From: Achromobacter marplatensis
GTDB lineage: Bacteria; Pseudomonadota; Gammaproteobacteria; Burkholderiales; Burkholderiaceae_B
DNA: 64,000 bases
Assembly (NCBI RefSeq): GCF_002209535.1
Contig: NZ_NJIG01000004.1
Span: 1 to 64,000, forward strand
Direction: 5' to 3'
In this document: positions 38,697 through 51,536 of the stretch, piece after piece
Position numbering within the stretch: position 1 is the stretch's first letter
Layout of the letters: each line of letters opens with the position of its first letter
The notes under the pieces: model-generated
Seen by the model: only the letters and a program-made list of their open reading frames with translations
Told to the model about the DNA's origin: nothing
Databases searched by the model: none
Translations under genes and position numbers: made by a program

Positions 38697-39026
38697 ATGA
38701 CCGAAACCGAATTTCTTGCGTTGATCGACCAGGTGCTGGATAGCATCGAAAGCCAGGCCGATGACTGGGCGGCTTCGCTCGACGTCGACGTCGAAACCAG
38801 CCGCAGCGGTAATGTGCTGACGATGGTGTTCGAGGACAATAGCCACGTCGTGGTGAACAGCCAGGCCGCCATGCAGGAGCTGTGGGTGGCCGCGCGCAGC
38901 GGCGGCTTCCACTACCGCTACGACGGCCAACACTGGAACGATACCCGAGGCGGCCCGCAATTGCCTGACGCCTTGTCTCAGATCTGCTCCGCGGCGGCGG
39001 GCGTCCCCGTGACGTTGAAGCTCTGA
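38697..39026 (+). CDS. cyaY: Frataxin-like iron donor CyaY
   Basis: CyaY modulates iron-sulfur cluster assembly through the cysteine desulfurase. It has 109 residues starting MTETEFLALIDQVLDSIE. The acidic first helix, DVDVETSRSGNVLTMVFED and the PxxxQELWVAA-like core (AMQELWVAARSGGFHYRY) fit the family. It is divergent from lptM-lysA, with 55 bp between start codons. Confidence 0.95.
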   Translation: MTETEFLALIDQVLDSIESQADDWAASLDVDVETSRSGNVLTMVFEDNSHVVVNSQAAMQELWVAARSGGFHYRYDGQHWNDTRGGPQLPDALSQICSAAAGVPVTLKL

Positions 39027-39042
39027 ATCCGACCGCCCAAAC

Positions 39043-39076
39043 AAAAAGGCCGGCCTTGATGGGCCGGCCTTTTTTC
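39043..39076. terminator. Bidirectional terminator between cyaY and mrcA
   Basis: AAAGGCCGGCC and GGCCGGCCTTT pair around TTGATG and have A and T runs on both sides, between convergent genes. Confidence 0.9.
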
Positions 39077-39078
39077 TA

Positions 39079-41523
39079 TTAGAACGGGATCTTCTGCGAC
39101 CAGGGGGCGGCGTTCTGCGAACCCACGCCTGGAGCAACCTTGATCTTCGTCTCTTCGTTGCCGCTGCCCAGGCCGTGCAGGAATTCACCCAGCGTGTCGG
39201 CTTCGGCGAGGCCCAGGCGGGCGACCGCTTGTCCGGGCGGGAATTCCGAGAAATAGAACTCGCCGTTCTCGACGATGATGCCGTCGGGGCGGGCACGCGG
39301 TTTTTCTTCCGGCACGCCCTTGAGCACGTCCTGCATGTAGTCGACCCAGATCGGCATGGCGACGCCGCCGCCGGTTTCGCGCGAGCCCAGCGACTTGGGC
39401 TGATCAAAGCCCAGCCACGAGGTCGCCACCAGGTTCGGCGTGTAGCCCGAGAACCAGGCGTCGACGGATTCGTTGGTGGTGCCCGTCTTGCCGGCGATAT
39501 CGTTGCGCTTGAGCAGGGCCCGGGCGCGCGCCGCGGTGCCGTAGGTGGCCACGCCGCGCAGGATGTCGTCCATGATCCAGGCGGTGCGCGGATCGATGGC
39601 GCGCGCTGCCGCGTCGCCGGCCACGACCGGCTTGGATTGCATGATGACCTTGCCGTTGCTGTCGGTGACGCGGTCGATCAGGTAGGGCGTGACGCGGTAG
39701 CCGCCGTTGGCGAACACCGAGAATGCGCCGGCCAGCTGCAAGGGAGTGACCGAGCCTGCGCCCAGCGCCAGCGGCAGCACGGCCGGCTGGCGGGCCTTGT
39801 CGAAGCCGAAGCGGGTCAGGTAGTCCTGGGCGTACTGCGGGCCGATGGCCTGCAGGATGCGGATCGACACCATGTTCTTCGACTTGTACAGGCCCTGGCG
39901 CAAGGTCAGCATGGGCTCGTACTGGTTGCCATAGTTCTTGGGATTCCAGGCCTTGGACCCGGTTTGCGCCGCGGTCAGTTCGAACGGCTGGTCGGAAATC
40001 TGCGTGGCCGGCGTCAGGCCGCGTTCCAGCGAGGCGGCGTAGATGAAGGGCTTGATGTTCGAGCCCGGTTGGCGCCAGGCCTGCGTCACGCGGTTGAAGT
40101 TGCCGCGGTAGAAGTCGAAGCCGCCAATCATGGCGCGGATGGCGCCGTCTTGCGGGGCGAGCGCCACGAAGGCCGCCTGCACCGAAGGCAGGTTGATGAT
40201 TTCCCAGTTGTCGCCGAACTTGCGGATGTAGACGACGGAGCCGCGCTTGATGCGCTGTTCGGGCTTGGCCTTGTCGTTGAGCGCACGCGCCACCACGCCC
40301 AGCACCTTCTTGTCGGTGACGGTGATGATTTCGCGCGAGCTGCGCGCCAGCTTCACTTCGGTGGGGCTGGCCGACAGCACCAGCGCGGTCAGCAGATCGC
40401 CGCTGTCGCTGAACTTGTCGAACACGCCGTCCAGGAATTCATCCAGGGCGGCCGGGTTGTTCTCGGTGCCCGCGGGCAGGTCCAGCTGCTCTTCGGGGCC
40501 GGGGTAGGGCGCGCGGCGCGTGTATTCCAGCACGCCTTCGCGCACGGCGCGGTAGGCCGCTTCCTGGTCCTTGGACTGCACGGTGGTGTAGATGTTGATG
40601 CCGCGCGAATAGACGTTGTCCTGGTACACGTTGTACAGGAGCTGGCGGGCCAGTTCGGCCACGTACTCGCCATGGATGGAGTAGCCGCCGGCCGGCGTGC
40701 CTTCCGCCGACTTCATGACGATCTGCTGCGCCATCGCCTGCTTGTATTCGGGCTCGGTCAGGTAGCCCAGCGATTGCATGCGGCCCAGCACGTAGCGCTG
40801 GCGCAGTTCGGCGCGGGGGCGGTTCGAAATCGGGTTGAAGCGCGACGGGGCCTTGGGGATGCCGGCCAGCATGGCGGCTTCGGCCGGGGTCACTTCCGAC
40901 AGCGGCTTGCCGAAGTAGGTGCGCGAGGCGGCGGCGAAACCGTAGGCGCGGTGGCCCAGGTAGATCTGGTTCATGTAGAGCTCAAGGATCTGGTCCTTGG
41001 TGAGCTCGGATTCGATCTTGAAGGTCAGCAGCAGTTCGTAGAACTTGCGCGAATAGGTCTTTTCCGACGACAGGTAGAAGTTGCGCGCAACCTGCATGGT
41101 GATCGTGCTGGCGCCCTGCGTCTTCGACATGTTGATCAGGTTGGTCAGGCCGGCCCGCGCCACGCCCATCCAGTCGATCCCGCCGTGCTGGTAGAAACGG
41201 TCGTCTTCGGCCGCCAGCACCGCGGACTTCATGACGTCCGGGATTTCATTGAAACGCAGCACGTTGCGGCGTTCTTCGCCGAATTCGCCAATCAGGACGC
41301 GGTCCGCCGTATAGACGCGCAGCGGCACCCGCGGGCGATAGTCCGTCATGGCGTTCAGGTCCGGCAGGTTCGGCCAGGCCAGCGCCAACGCCATCCCGGC
41401 CAGCAGTACGCCGCACAGGAACAGGCCGGCACAGAAGATGCCGGCTTTCACGAAGAATCGCAGTATCGGGGAGCCGCTCTTGGCGGGCTTGTCTTTCTTG
41501 GAGGAATTCTGGGGCTTGCTCAT
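39079..41523 (-). CDS. mrcA: Penicillin-binding protein 1A (bifunctional transglycosylase/transpeptidase)
   Basis: This class A PBP builds peptidoglycan at the inner membrane. The 814-residue protein has a cytoplasmic tail, one N-terminal membrane anchor and a GT51 domain with catalytic glutamate in AAEDDRFYQHGG. An OB-like insertion follows (about 310-420). The transpeptidase domain has SNIK (catalytic Ser), a SxN-type motif in KSKNMVSIRIL and KTGTT. The GT51-transpeptidase order and length match PBP1A. Confidence 0.96.
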   Translation of the reverse strand: MSKPQNSSKKDKPAKSGSPILRFFVKAGIFCAGLFLCGVLLAGMALALAWPNLPDLNAMTDYRPRVPLRVYTADRVLIGEFGEERRNVLRFNEIPDVMKSAVLAAEDDRFYQHGGIDWMGVARAGLTNLINMSKTQGASTITMQVARNFYLSSEKTYSRKFYELLLTFKIESELTKDQILELYMNQIYLGHRAYGFAAASRTYFGKPLSEVTPAEAAMLAGIPKAPSRFNPISNRPRAELRQRYVLGRMQSLGYLTEPEYKQAMAQQIVMKSAEGTPAGGYSIHGEYVAELARQLLYNVYQDNVYSRGINIYTTVQSKDQEAAYRAVREGVLEYTRRAPYPGPEEQLDLPAGTENNPAALDEFLDGVFDKFSDSGDLLTALVLSASPTEVKLARSSREIITVTDKKVLGVVARALNDKAKPEQRIKRGSVVYIRKFGDNWEIINLPSVQAAFVALAPQDGAIRAMIGGFDFYRGNFNRVTQAWRQPGSNIKPFIYAASLERGLTPATQISDQPFELTAAQTGSKAWNPKNYGNQYEPMLTLRQGLYKSKNMVSIRILQAIGPQYAQDYLTRFGFDKARQPAVLPLALGAGSVTPLQLAGAFSVFANGGYRVTPYLIDRVTDSNGKVIMQSKPVVAGDAAARAIDPRTAWIMDDILRGVATYGTAARARALLKRNDIAGKTGTTNESVDAWFSGYTPNLVATSWLGFDQPKSLGSRETGGGVAMPIWVDYMQDVLKGVPEEKPRARPDGIIVENGEFYFSEFPPGQAVARLGLAEADTLGEFLHGLGSGNEETKIKVAPGVGSQNAAPWSQKIPF

Positions 41524-41637
41524 CGCGGCGATTTTACGGGACTCTCCGGGCCCGGCTTAGCGCAGGGGATCGGTTTCTGTAACAAGATAGTTCAATGTGG
41601 TGCGCGGGCAACTGGCGGCAGATGTGATAATGCCGTC

Positions 41638-42279
41638 ATGAACTTTTCCGCCAACTCATGTCCGGAGGCTGATCCGGACCCAGCGCCCTCGGACGAGGGG
41701 ACTGAAAACCTGCCTTGCGCCTTGGAGTGCACAGGCAAGACCGTGTCGTTGCCGCACGACCTGCCCGTCTTCCTGGTCGGGATGATGGGAGCGGGCAAAA
41801 CGACCATCGGCCGGAGCCTGGCGCGTGCGTTGGGACGCGAGTTTATGGATCTGGATCATGAGCTCGAGGCGCGTTGCGGAGTGCGGGTGCCGGTAATCTT
41901 CGAAATCGAGGGCGAAACCGGTTTTCGTCGCCGAGAGTCCGCCGCCTTGGAAGAGTGTACCCAACGGCGCAACATTATTCTTGCCACCGGCGGGGGCGCG
42001 ATCCTTGCGCCCGAAAACCGCCGACGGCTGCACGAACGCGGGATCGTCGTCTATTTGAGGGCCAGCGTGGACGAATTGTTCCGCCGCACCTGCCGCGACC
42101 GCAACCGCCCCTTGCTGGCCACCGCCGACCCCCGCGGCACCCTGCGGGACCTGATGACCCTGCGGGAGCCCCTCTACAAGGAAGTCGCCGATCTGGTGGT
42201 GGAAACGGGCTCCACGCCCATCCACACCCTGGTCAAGGCGCTGCTGCCGCAATTACAAGCCTTCGAGAAGCGCATATGA
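41638..42279 (+). CDS. aroK: Shikimate kinase
   Basis: AroK phosphorylates shikimate in the chorismate pathway. The 213-residue protein has Walker [10 protein letters not shown] at about residue 49 and substrate residues in [13 protein letters not shown]. It also has [15 protein letters not shown], the glycine-rich ATGGGA loop and the lid RNRPLL. An extra N-terminal segment of about 40 residues ([20 protein letters not shown] and so on) precedes the kinase core, so the true start might be further in. It overlaps aroB by four bases (ATGA). Confidence 0.96.
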   Translation: MNFSANSCPEADPDPAPSDEGTENLPCALECTGKTVSLPHDLPVFLVGMMGAGKTTIGRSLARALGREFMDLDHELEARCGVRVPVIFEIEGETGFRRRESAALEECTQRRNIILATGGGAILAPENRRRLHERGIVVYLRASVDELFRRTCRDRNRPLLATADPRGTLRDLMTLREPLYKEVADLVVETGSTPIHTLVKALLPQLQAFEKRI

Positions 42280-43352
42280 ACGTTGTTGACGTCGACACCC
42301 CGGGCGGAAGTTATCCGATCCATATCGGCCCCGGCCGCATCGATGCCCTGGACCAATGCATCCCCGCCGACGCCACCGCGATTGCGGTCGTCACCAACCC
42401 CACGGTGGCGGCGCTGTACGGCGAGCGCGCCGAGGCGGCGTTAGCCCGCACCGGCAAGCGCGTGCTGCGCATCGAACTGCCCGACGGCGAGGCCTACAAG
42501 GACTGGCAATCGCTGAACCTGATCTTCGACGCCCTGCTGACCCATCGCCTGGACCGCCGTTGCGTGCTGGTGGCGCTGGGCGGCGGCGTGATCGGCGACA
42601 TGACCGGGTTCGCGGCTGCCGTGTACATGCGCGGCGTGCGCTTCCTGCAGGTGCCCACGACCCTGCTGGCCCAGGTGGATTCGTCGGTGGGCGGCAAGAC
42701 GGCCGTCAACCATCCGCTGGGCAAGAACATGATCGGCGCGTTCTACCAGCCCGTGGCGGTGGAAATCGACACGGACGTGCTCAATACCTTGCCGGCGCGC
42801 GAAGTGTCCGCGGGCCTGGCCGAAGTGATCAAGTACGGCCTGATCCTGGATCCGGCCTTCTGGACCTGGTGCGAAGACAACGTGCAGCAGCTGCGCGATC
42901 TGGACCCGGAGGCGATTGCCTACGCCATCCGCCGTTCGTGCGAACTGAAGGCGCAGGTGGTGGGCAAGGACGAACGCGAGTCCGGCCTGCGCGCCATCCT
43001 GAATCTGGGCCACACCTTTGGCCACGCAATCGAATCCGGCCTGGGCTATGGCGCCTGGCTGCACGGCGAGGCCGTGGGTTGCGGCATGGTGCAGGCGGCT
43101 GAATTGTCGGCGGACGTGGCGGGCTTTAACCGCGCGGACGTCGAGCGCGTGCGCGCGCTGGTGGCGGCCATCGGTTGCCCGGTGGTAGCGCCCGATCTGG
43201 GCGCGGACCGCTGGCTCGACCTGATGCAGGTGGACAAGAAAACGGAGGGCGGTTCGATCCGCTACGTACTCATGCCCCGCATTGGCGAAGCCTTCATGCA
43301 GGCCGCCCCGGACGACGCGGTGCGCGCCGTCCTGGCCCGCACCACTCAATAA
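42276..43352 (+). CDS. aroB: 3-dehydroquinate synthase
   Basis: AroB cyclises DAHP to 3-dehydroquinate with NAD and a divalent metal. It has 358 residues. Motifs are the NAD-binding [33 protein letters not shown] (core [15 protein letters not shown]) and [11 protein letters not shown] with metal histidines. The start overlaps the aroK stop, giving the classic aroKB operon. A dNTPase gene follows 15 bp later. Confidence 0.97.
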   Translation: MNVVDVDTPGGSYPIHIGPGRIDALDQCIPADATAIAVVTNPTVAALYGERAEAALARTGKRVLRIELPDGEAYKDWQSLNLIFDALLTHRLDRRCVLVALGGGVIGDMTGFAAAVYMRGVRFLQVPTTLLAQVDSSVGGKTAVNHPLGKNMIGAFYQPVAVEIDTDVLNTLPAREVSAGLAEVIKYGLILDPAFWTWCEDNVQQLRDLDPEAIAYAIRRSCELKAQVVGKDERESGLRAILNLGHTFGHAIESGLGYGAWLHGEAVGCGMVQAAELSADVAGFNRADVERVRALVAAIGCPVVAPDLGADRWLDLMQVDKKTEGGSIRYVLMPRIGEAFMQAAPDDAVRAVLARTTQ

Positions 43353-43367
43353 CCGCGACCGGAGACG

Positions 43368-44504
43368 GTGTTGCAGATGAAAGAACTGGCTTCCTACGCA
43401 TCCGACCCGTCTCAATCGCGCGGCCGGACCTATGCCGAGCCGCCGCCGGAAAATCGGACGGAGTTTCAGCGGGACCGCGACCGCATCGTGCATTCGGGCG
43501 CCTTCCGGCGCCTGGAGTACAAGACGCAGGTCTTCGTGAACCACGAAGGCGATCTGTTCCGCACCCGCCTGACCCACAGCCTGGAAGTCGCGCAGATCGG
43601 GCGCACACTAGCCCGCAGCCTGGGGCTGTCCGAAGACCTGACCGAAGCCATCTCGCTGGCGCATGACCTGGGCCACACGCCGTTCGGCCACGCCGGCCAG
43701 GACGAACTGAACGCCTGCATGCGCGAGCTGGCGCCCGAGGCCGGGGGCTTTGAGCACAATCTGCAAAGCCTGCGCGTGGTCGACGAGCTTGAGGAACGCT
43801 ATGCGGACTTCAACGGCTTGAACCTGTGCTTCGAAACGCGCGAAGGCATCCTGAAGCATTGCTCGGCCGCGCATGCGCGCCAGCTGGGCGACGTGGGCGA
43901 ACGCTTCCTGAACCGCACGCAGCCGTCGCTGGAAGCGCAGTTGGCCAACCTGGCCGACGAGGTGGCCTACAACAACCACGACATCGACGACGGCTTGCGC
44001 TCGGGCCTGATCACGCTGGAACAGCTGCAAGAGGTCTCGATCTTCGAGCGCCACCACGCCTACGTGCTGGAACGCTATCCGGGACTGGCCTCACGCCGTG
44101 CCGTGGCGGAAACCATCCGCCGCATGATCAACACGCTGATCGTGGACCTGACGCAGACCTCGCTTGCGCGCATCCGCGATGCGGCACCGGCCAGCGCCGA
44201 CGATGTGCGTCGCTCGCCGCCGCTGGCGAGCTTTTCGGACGAGATCCGCCGCGAGGCCGATGCGCTGAAGAAATTCCTGTTCGACAACCTGTACCGGCAC
44301 TATCAGGTGTTGCGCATGACCACCAAGGCGCGCCGCATCGTGCGCGAACTGTTCGCGGCCTTCCTGGAAGATCCGCGCCTCTTGCCGCCGGACTACCGCC
44401 GCCCGGCCTTCAATGACCAGGCCCGCGCAATCGCCGACTACATCGCCGGCATGACCGACCGCTACGCCATCCGCGAACACAAGCGCCTGTTCGAGATGGG
44501 GTAG
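43368..44504 (+). CDS. Deoxyguanosinetriphosphate triphosphohydrolase-like protein (dNTPase)
   Basis: This HD-domain dNTP triphosphohydrolase removes triphosphate from dNTPs. The 378-residue protein has the HD metal motif in [20 protein letters not shown] and [15 protein letters not shown], plus [10 protein letters not shown]. Start choice is open: GTG 43368, TTG 43371 or ATG 43377 share one GGAG, which is 3, 6 and 12 nt away respectively. It belongs to the aroKB transcription unit and is convergent with the M20 gene. Confidence 0.93.
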   Translation: MLQMKELASYASDPSQSRGRTYAEPPPENRTEFQRDRDRIVHSGAFRRLEYKTQVFVNHEGDLFRTRLTHSLEVAQIGRTLARSLGLSEDLTEAISLAHDLGHTPFGHAGQDELNACMRELAPEAGGFEHNLQSLRVVDELEERYADFNGLNLCFETREGILKHCSAAHARQLGDVGERFLNRTQPSLEAQLANLADEVAYNNHDIDDGLRSGLITLEQLQEVSIFERHHAYVLERYPGLASRRAVAETIRRMINTLIVDLTQTSLARIRDAAPASADDVRRSPPLASFSDEIRREADALKKFLFDNLYRHYQVLRMTTKARRIVRELFAAFLEDPRLLPPDYRRPAFNDQARAIADYIAGMTDRYAIREHKRLFEMG

Positions 44505-44520
44505 GGCCGTTGCAGCTGCC

Positions 44521-45750
44521 TCAGCGCGTCAGGTAGCGTTGGGTCAGCAGCACCCAGTACGCCGCGCCCACGGGCAGGCTGTGGTCGTTGAAGTCATAGC
44601 CCGGGTTGTGGACCATGCAGGCGCCATGCCCGCTGTTGAAACCATCCGCCGACCCGTCGCCATTACCCACAAGCAGGTAGGAGCCGGGCACGTCTTCCAG
44701 CATGAAGGCGAAGTCTTCGCTGCCGGTCAGTGGCCGGGTCTGCGGGTCGACCTTGTCGGCCCCGACCAGTTCCACGGCCACCTGCCGCGCGAAATCCGTT
44801 TCCGCCTGCGTGTTCACCAGCACGGGATAGCCGCGACCGTAGTCGATCGTCGCCTGGACCTGGTAGCTGGCCGCCTGGTTGTGGACAAGCTCCGTGATGC
44901 GCGCCTGCAGCGTGTCACGCACGCCGCGGTCAAGCGCGCGGACGCTGAGCTTGAGCGTCGCGGTCTGGGGAATGACATTGTTGGCGCGGCCGGCATTGAA
45001 CGCGCCGACGGTGATCACCGCCATGTGCAGCGGATCGATATTGCGGGCGACGATGCTCTGCAGCCCCATCACGATGGCGGCACCCGCCACGACGGGGTCG
45101 GCGGCGCGGTGCGGCACGGCGCCGTGTCCGCCCACGCCTTCCAGCACGATGGTCACGTTGTCCGAGGACGCCATGGTGGGGCCGTCGCGCAGCAGCAGAT
45201 GGCCTTGCGGGTGGCCCGGCATGTTGTGCATGGCGAAGATGGCGTCGCAGGGATATTTCGTGAACAGCCCGTCTTCCATCATGCGCTTGGCGCCGCCCAG
45301 GCCTTCTTCGGCGGGCTGGAAGATCAGGTTGAGCGTGCCGTCGAATTCCCCGTGCCGGGCCAGGTGGTGCGCCGCCGCCAACAGCATGGCCGTGTGGCCA
45401 TCGTGGCCGCAGGCATGCATGACGCCTTCGTTGCGGCTGGCGTGGTCCAGGCCCGTGGCCTCCTGGATAGGCAAGGCGTCCATGTCGGCGCGCAGCCCCA
45501 GGCGCTTGCCGCCGTTGCCGCGGCGCAACTGCCCGACCACGCCAGTACCGCCCAGACCGCGTTCCACTTCATAGCCCCATTGCGTCAGGCATTGCGCCAC
45601 CAGGTCGCTGGTGCGGAATTCCTGGAAGCCCAGTTCGGGATGGCGGTGGATGTCCCGCCGGATCGAGACGAATTCGTCGGCCTGGGCGGTCAAGGTCTGC
45701 AGGATCGGATGCATGTCGGCGTGTTCCTTGTGGGGGGAGGCGGTAGTCAT
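44521..45750 (-). CDS. M20 family amidohydrolase (hippurate hydrolase-like)
   Basis: This cytoplasmic metal-dependent amidohydrolase has 409 residues from ATG 45750, which overlaps the stop of the Bug-type gene. Metal and catalytic elements are RRDIHRHPELGFQE, MHACGHDGHTAML and FQPAEEGLGGAKRM. LTGSEDFAFMLEDVPG near the end completes the site. The dimerisation domain lies in between. Members cleave N-acyl amino acids, hippurate or indole-acetyl conjugates. The pairing with a TctC-type binding protein and a LysR regulator suggests uptake and hydrolysis of an acylated amino acid. This is an inference. Confidence 0.92.
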   Translation of the reverse strand: MTTASPHKEHADMHPILQTLTAQADEFVSIRRDIHRHPELGFQEFRTSDLVAQCLTQWGYEVERGLGGTGVVGQLRRGNGGKRLGLRADMDALPIQEATGLDHASRNEGVMHACGHDGHTAMLLAAAHHLARHGEFDGTLNLIFQPAEEGLGGAKRMMEDGLFTKYPCDAIFAMHNMPGHPQGHLLLRDGPTMASSDNVTIVLEGVGGHGAVPHRAADPVVAGAAIVMGLQSIVARNIDPLHMAVITVGAFNAGRANNVIPQTATLKLSVRALDRGVRDTLQARITELVHNQAASYQVQATIDYGRGYPVLVNTQAETDFARQVAVELVGADKVDPQTRPLTGSEDFAFMLEDVPGSYLLVGNGDGSADGFNSGHGACMVHNPGYDFNDHSLPVGAAYWVLLTQRYLTR

Positions 45751-46757
45751 GGCTTTGCGGCTCCGTCCACCCGGGTGGCGATCTCGCGGAAGCGGCTGGT
45801 TTCGGCGCGGTACATCGCTTCTGCCGCGTCCGCACCCATCGGCTCGGAGACCAGGATGTTCTGGAATTCCAGCCCGCGTTTGACGGCGGGGTCCTGCATG
45901 GCGTCGTTGAGCGCGGCGTGCAGCCGCAGCACCACGTCTTCCGGGGTGTCGCGTTTGACGAAATAGCCGGTCCAGGTGGTGAAGTTGAAGCCTTTCAACT
46001 GTTGGCCCTCGTTGACCGAGGGCACGGCGGCCAGGGACGGCAGCTGGCTGCGCTGCGCATCGAGCGTGGCCACCAGCTTGATGCGGCCCTGCTCGGCCAT
46101 GGCCATCTGCTGCTGCGATAGCGGCAGGATGGCCAGATCGACCTGGCCGCCGCCGATGTCCTGCATCAGCGGCGCGCCGCCCTTGTAGGGCACGTGGACC
46201 ATGCTGGCGCCGATGGTGTGGGCCAAATGTTCGCCCAGCACATGGTAGAGAGAGCCGACGCCCACGCTGCCGAAGGTGAGCGGCTGTGACGCCGAGCGCG
46301 AACGCGCCAACGCGACCAGTTCGTCGGCGCTGTTGGCAGGCAGGTCGCTGCGCGCCACGATCACCAGCGGCGCCATGCCGATCATCTGCACCAGCCGGAA
46401 GTCCTCGCTTTTGAGTTTGACCGCGGGGTTGGCGATGGGCGATAGGATCAGTTCGTTGGGCGAGCCCTGGAACAGGTAGTAGCCGTCGGACTTGGCGCCC
46501 AGCACCTTCTGCGCGCCCAGCGCGCCGCTGACGCCACCCAGGTTTTCGACCAGCACCGGCTGGCCCAGCGTCTTGGACACCGGAGGCGCCACCAGGCGGG
46601 CAATGGCGTCGGAAGTGCCGCCGGCCGGGTAGGGCACCATCATCATGACGGGCCGGCTGGGATAGTCGGCGGCGCGGGCGCCCGGCGCCCACAGCATCGC
46701 CGCGCCCAGCGCCAGCGCACAGGCCGCAAGGTGCAGGCGATTGGAAAGCATGCTCAC
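45747..46757 (-). CDS. Bug/TctC family periplasmic substrate-binding protein
   Basis: This extracytoplasmic solute receptor has 336 residues. The signal peptide (about 1-29, ending GARA before ADYPSRPV) is followed by the family motif PYPAGGTSDAIARL and the hinge region NLGGVSGALGAQKVL. GTG 46757 is chosen because GGGGA is 5 nt upstream. ATG 46751 is the alternative. No TctA or TctB permease genes lie nearby, which is usual for the expanded Bug family in Bordetella and Achromobacter. The ligand is probably a carboxylic acid. Confidence 0.92.
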   Translation of the reverse strand: MSMLSNRLHLAACALALGAAMLWAPGARAADYPSRPVMMMVPYPAGGTSDAIARLVAPPVSKTLGQPVLVENLGGVSGALGAQKVLGAKSDGYYLFQGSPNELILSPIANPAVKLKSEDFRLVQMIGMAPLVIVARSDLPANSADELVALARSRSASQPLTFGSVGVGSLYHVLGEHLAHTIGASMVHVPYKGGAPLMQDIGGGQVDLAILPLSQQQMAMAEQGRIKLVATLDAQRSQLPSLAAVPSVNEGQQLKGFNFTTWTGYFVKRDTPEDVVLRLHAALNDAMQDPAVKRGLEFQNILVSEPMGADAAEAMYRAETSRFREIATRVDGAAKP

Positions 46758-46817
46758 GAGATTCCCCTTGTGATGTGGTTGTGATCCGCATGCTAGGGAC
46801 AGCCCTCGCTAGTTGTC

Positions 46818-46830
46818 TAACGAATTGTTA
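46818..46830. promoter_or_regulatory. Candidate LysR-type binding dyad
   Basis: TAAC-GAATT-GTTA is a perfect short dyad midway between the Bug-type gene and the divergent LysR gene. It is placed as expected for a LysR box, but the motif is short. Confidence 0.35.
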
Positions 46831-46864
46831 TTCTGGAAGCTAGAAAAAAAACTCATACCTGGGC

Positions 46865-47767
46865 ATGAACCTGAAGCAGCTGGAGCATCTGTTGGCGGTG
46901 GCCGAAGTGGGTTCGTTCAGCCGCGCGGCCGAGCGCCTGCACCTGACGCAATCGGCGCTGAGCCGCAGCGTCCGGCTGCTGGAAGAAGATCTGGGCGCGC
47001 TGTTGCTGGACCGCATGGGCAAGCGCACTGAGTTGACGCCCTTAGGCCTGACCGTGGCCGACCGCGCCCGGCGCATCCTATTCGAATCGGCCGAATTGCG
47101 CCGCAGCGCCGAACTGCTGACCCACGGGGACCGGGGGGCGATCAACATCGGCCTGGGCTCGGGGCCGGGCGCGATGCTGATGACGCCATTGCTGACGCAT
47201 GTGGCGCAGTGTTACCCGCAATTGCACCTGGAGCTGATGCGCGGGCCGCTGGAGGCGCATCTGGCGCTGCTGCGCGAACGGCGCCTGGACGCGTTGGTGG
47301 TCGATACCCGCGGCATCGCGCCATCGGCCGATTTGCGTATTGAACCCGTGTCGCAGATGCGCGCAGGCTTCATCTGCCGCCGTGGCCACCCCTTGGCCAG
47401 CCAAACGCAGCCGCCGCGGTTCGCGGACATTGCGGCTTATCCCTTGGCCTCCACCTTTCTGGCGGTCGATACCGAACGGATCCTGATCGAGCATTTCGGC
47501 ATCGAGCCCGACCCCCGCACGGCGGTGCGCCTGCGTTGCGATGAGATCGGCAGCCTGCTTGACGCGGTGCGCGTGTCGGACGCGGTGTTCCTGGGCATTG
47601 TGGGCGCGGCCCGGGCCGGCATCGCGGCCGGCGAACTGATGGAATTGCCGAGCGAGCCGCCGCTGCGCAGTCACGCGCTATTCGCGCTGGTGACCCTGAC
47701 GGGACGGACCGAAGCGCCCGCAATGGCGCTGCTGCGCGAATTCATGGCGCAGCGGCTGCACGATTGA
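46865..47767 (+). CDS. LysR-family transcriptional regulator
   Basis: The 300-residue LTTR has an N-terminal winged helix (MNLKQLEHLLAVAEVGSFSR, then LHLTQSALSRSVRLLEEDLG) and a C-terminal periplasmic-binding-protein-like effector domain. It is divergent to the Bug-type receptor and M20 amidohydrolase genes across 107 bp and is the likely regulator of both. Effector unknown. Confidence 0.94.
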   Translation: MNLKQLEHLLAVAEVGSFSRAAERLHLTQSALSRSVRLLEEDLGALLLDRMGKRTELTPLGLTVADRARRILFESAELRRSAELLTHGDRGAINIGLGSGPGAMLMTPLLTHVAQCYPQLHLELMRGPLEAHLALLRERRLDALVVDTRGIAPSADLRIEPVSQMRAGFICRRGHPLASQTQPPRFADIAAYPLASTFLAVDTERILIEHFGIEPDPRTAVRLRCDEIGSLLDAVRVSDAVFLGIVGAARAGIAAGELMELPSEPPLRSHALFALVTLTGRTEAPAMALLREFMAQRLHD

Positions 47768-47786
47768 AAGGATTGGCCAGCGCTTT

Positions 47787-48449
47787 TCAGCGATGCTTGC
47801 GGTAGGGCTCGTCTTCGGGAACGAAGGTGGCTTCGGCGCGGGCGTCGCGCATCCATTCCTGCATGGCGGGCAGCGCCAGCACCGCGTCCATGTAGTCGCG
47901 CACCGGGCCGGCGGCCGCAATGCCGTAGGTGGTAAAGCGCGACACCACGGGCGCGAAGAAGGCATCCGCAATCGAAAAGGCCCCGAACAGGAACGGCCCG
48001 CCCTGACCGAATTCGGCGCGCGTGTCGCGCCAGATGGCGTGCAGGCGCGAGATGTCCTGCCGGGCCGCTTCGGGCAGGTCGATGCCGGGCAGATGCGCTT
48101 CGATGTTCATCGGCATGGCCTGGCGCATGGCGGAAAAGCCGCTGTGCATCTGCGCAGCCAGCGAACGCGCGCGGGCGCGCGCCTTCGCGTCTTGCGGCCA
48201 GAGGTTGGCCTCGGGGCGTTGTTCAGCCACATACTCGCAGATGGCCAGGGAATCCCAGACCGCGAAATCCCCGTCAAGCAGCACGGGCACGAGTCCCGCG
48301 GGCGACACCGCGCCCACCTGGCGCGTGAACGCTTCCGTGAAAAACCCGAGCTTTTGCTCGGTAAAGGCCACGCCCGCGGCGCGCAGGGCGATCCACGGAC
48401 GCAAGGACCACGATGAGTAGTTCTTGTTGGCGATGATCAGGGTGTACAT
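47787..48449 (-). CDS. Glutathione S-transferase family protein
   Basis: The 220-residue protein has a thioredoxin-like N-terminal domain starting [20 protein letters not shown], with the Ser/Ser-Trp region at the catalytic site. The glutathione-binding [20 protein letters not shown] is followed by an all-helical C domain with the N-capping [15 protein letters not shown]. The substrate is unknown. It ends 19 bp from the convergent LysR gene and precedes uvrA (same strand) by 52 bp in reverse order. Confidence 0.92.
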   Translation of the reverse strand: MYTLIIANKNYSSWSLRPWIALRAAGVAFTEQKLGFFTEAFTRQVGAVSPAGLVPVLLDGDFAVWDSLAICEYVAEQRPEANLWPQDAKARARARSLAAQMHSGFSAMRQAMPMNIEAHLPGIDLPEAARQDISRLHAIWRDTRAEFGQGGPFLFGAFSIADAFFAPVVSRFTTYGIAAAGPVRDYMDAVLALPAMQEWMRDARAEATFVPEDEPYRKHR

Positions 48450-48501
48450 GCCGCTTTTCCTTACGCAGGGGTTGCCAGGTTGTCCGCTACAACGTGCTGG
48501 T

Positions 48502-51360
<2,859 letters not shown>

Positions 51361-51536
51361 CGGGCTCTTTTAAGCGGTTTCAAAGGCCAACTTGGTACTA
51401 TAGCGCGCCGAATCCCCCCGCGTTCAGGGTAGTCCGCCAAGTTGGACTGAACCGGAGCCGGCGCGGCACCGCTAGATCAGACCGTGAGCGTGTGACATCC
51501 ACGCGCGCCCGCCCTTGTCATTGTTGAAATTTCCGC

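Noticed and set aside
39175..41637. Most of a 1034-codon open frame on the plus strand over the PBP1A gene
   Set aside because: It is antisense to mrcA, which has intact family motifs. High GC keeps the opposite frame open. Only the last 214 codons (aroK) are real.
51361..51536. Possible LexA/SOS box upstream of uvrA
   Set aside because: I searched by eye for CTGT-N8-ACAG and close variants and found none.
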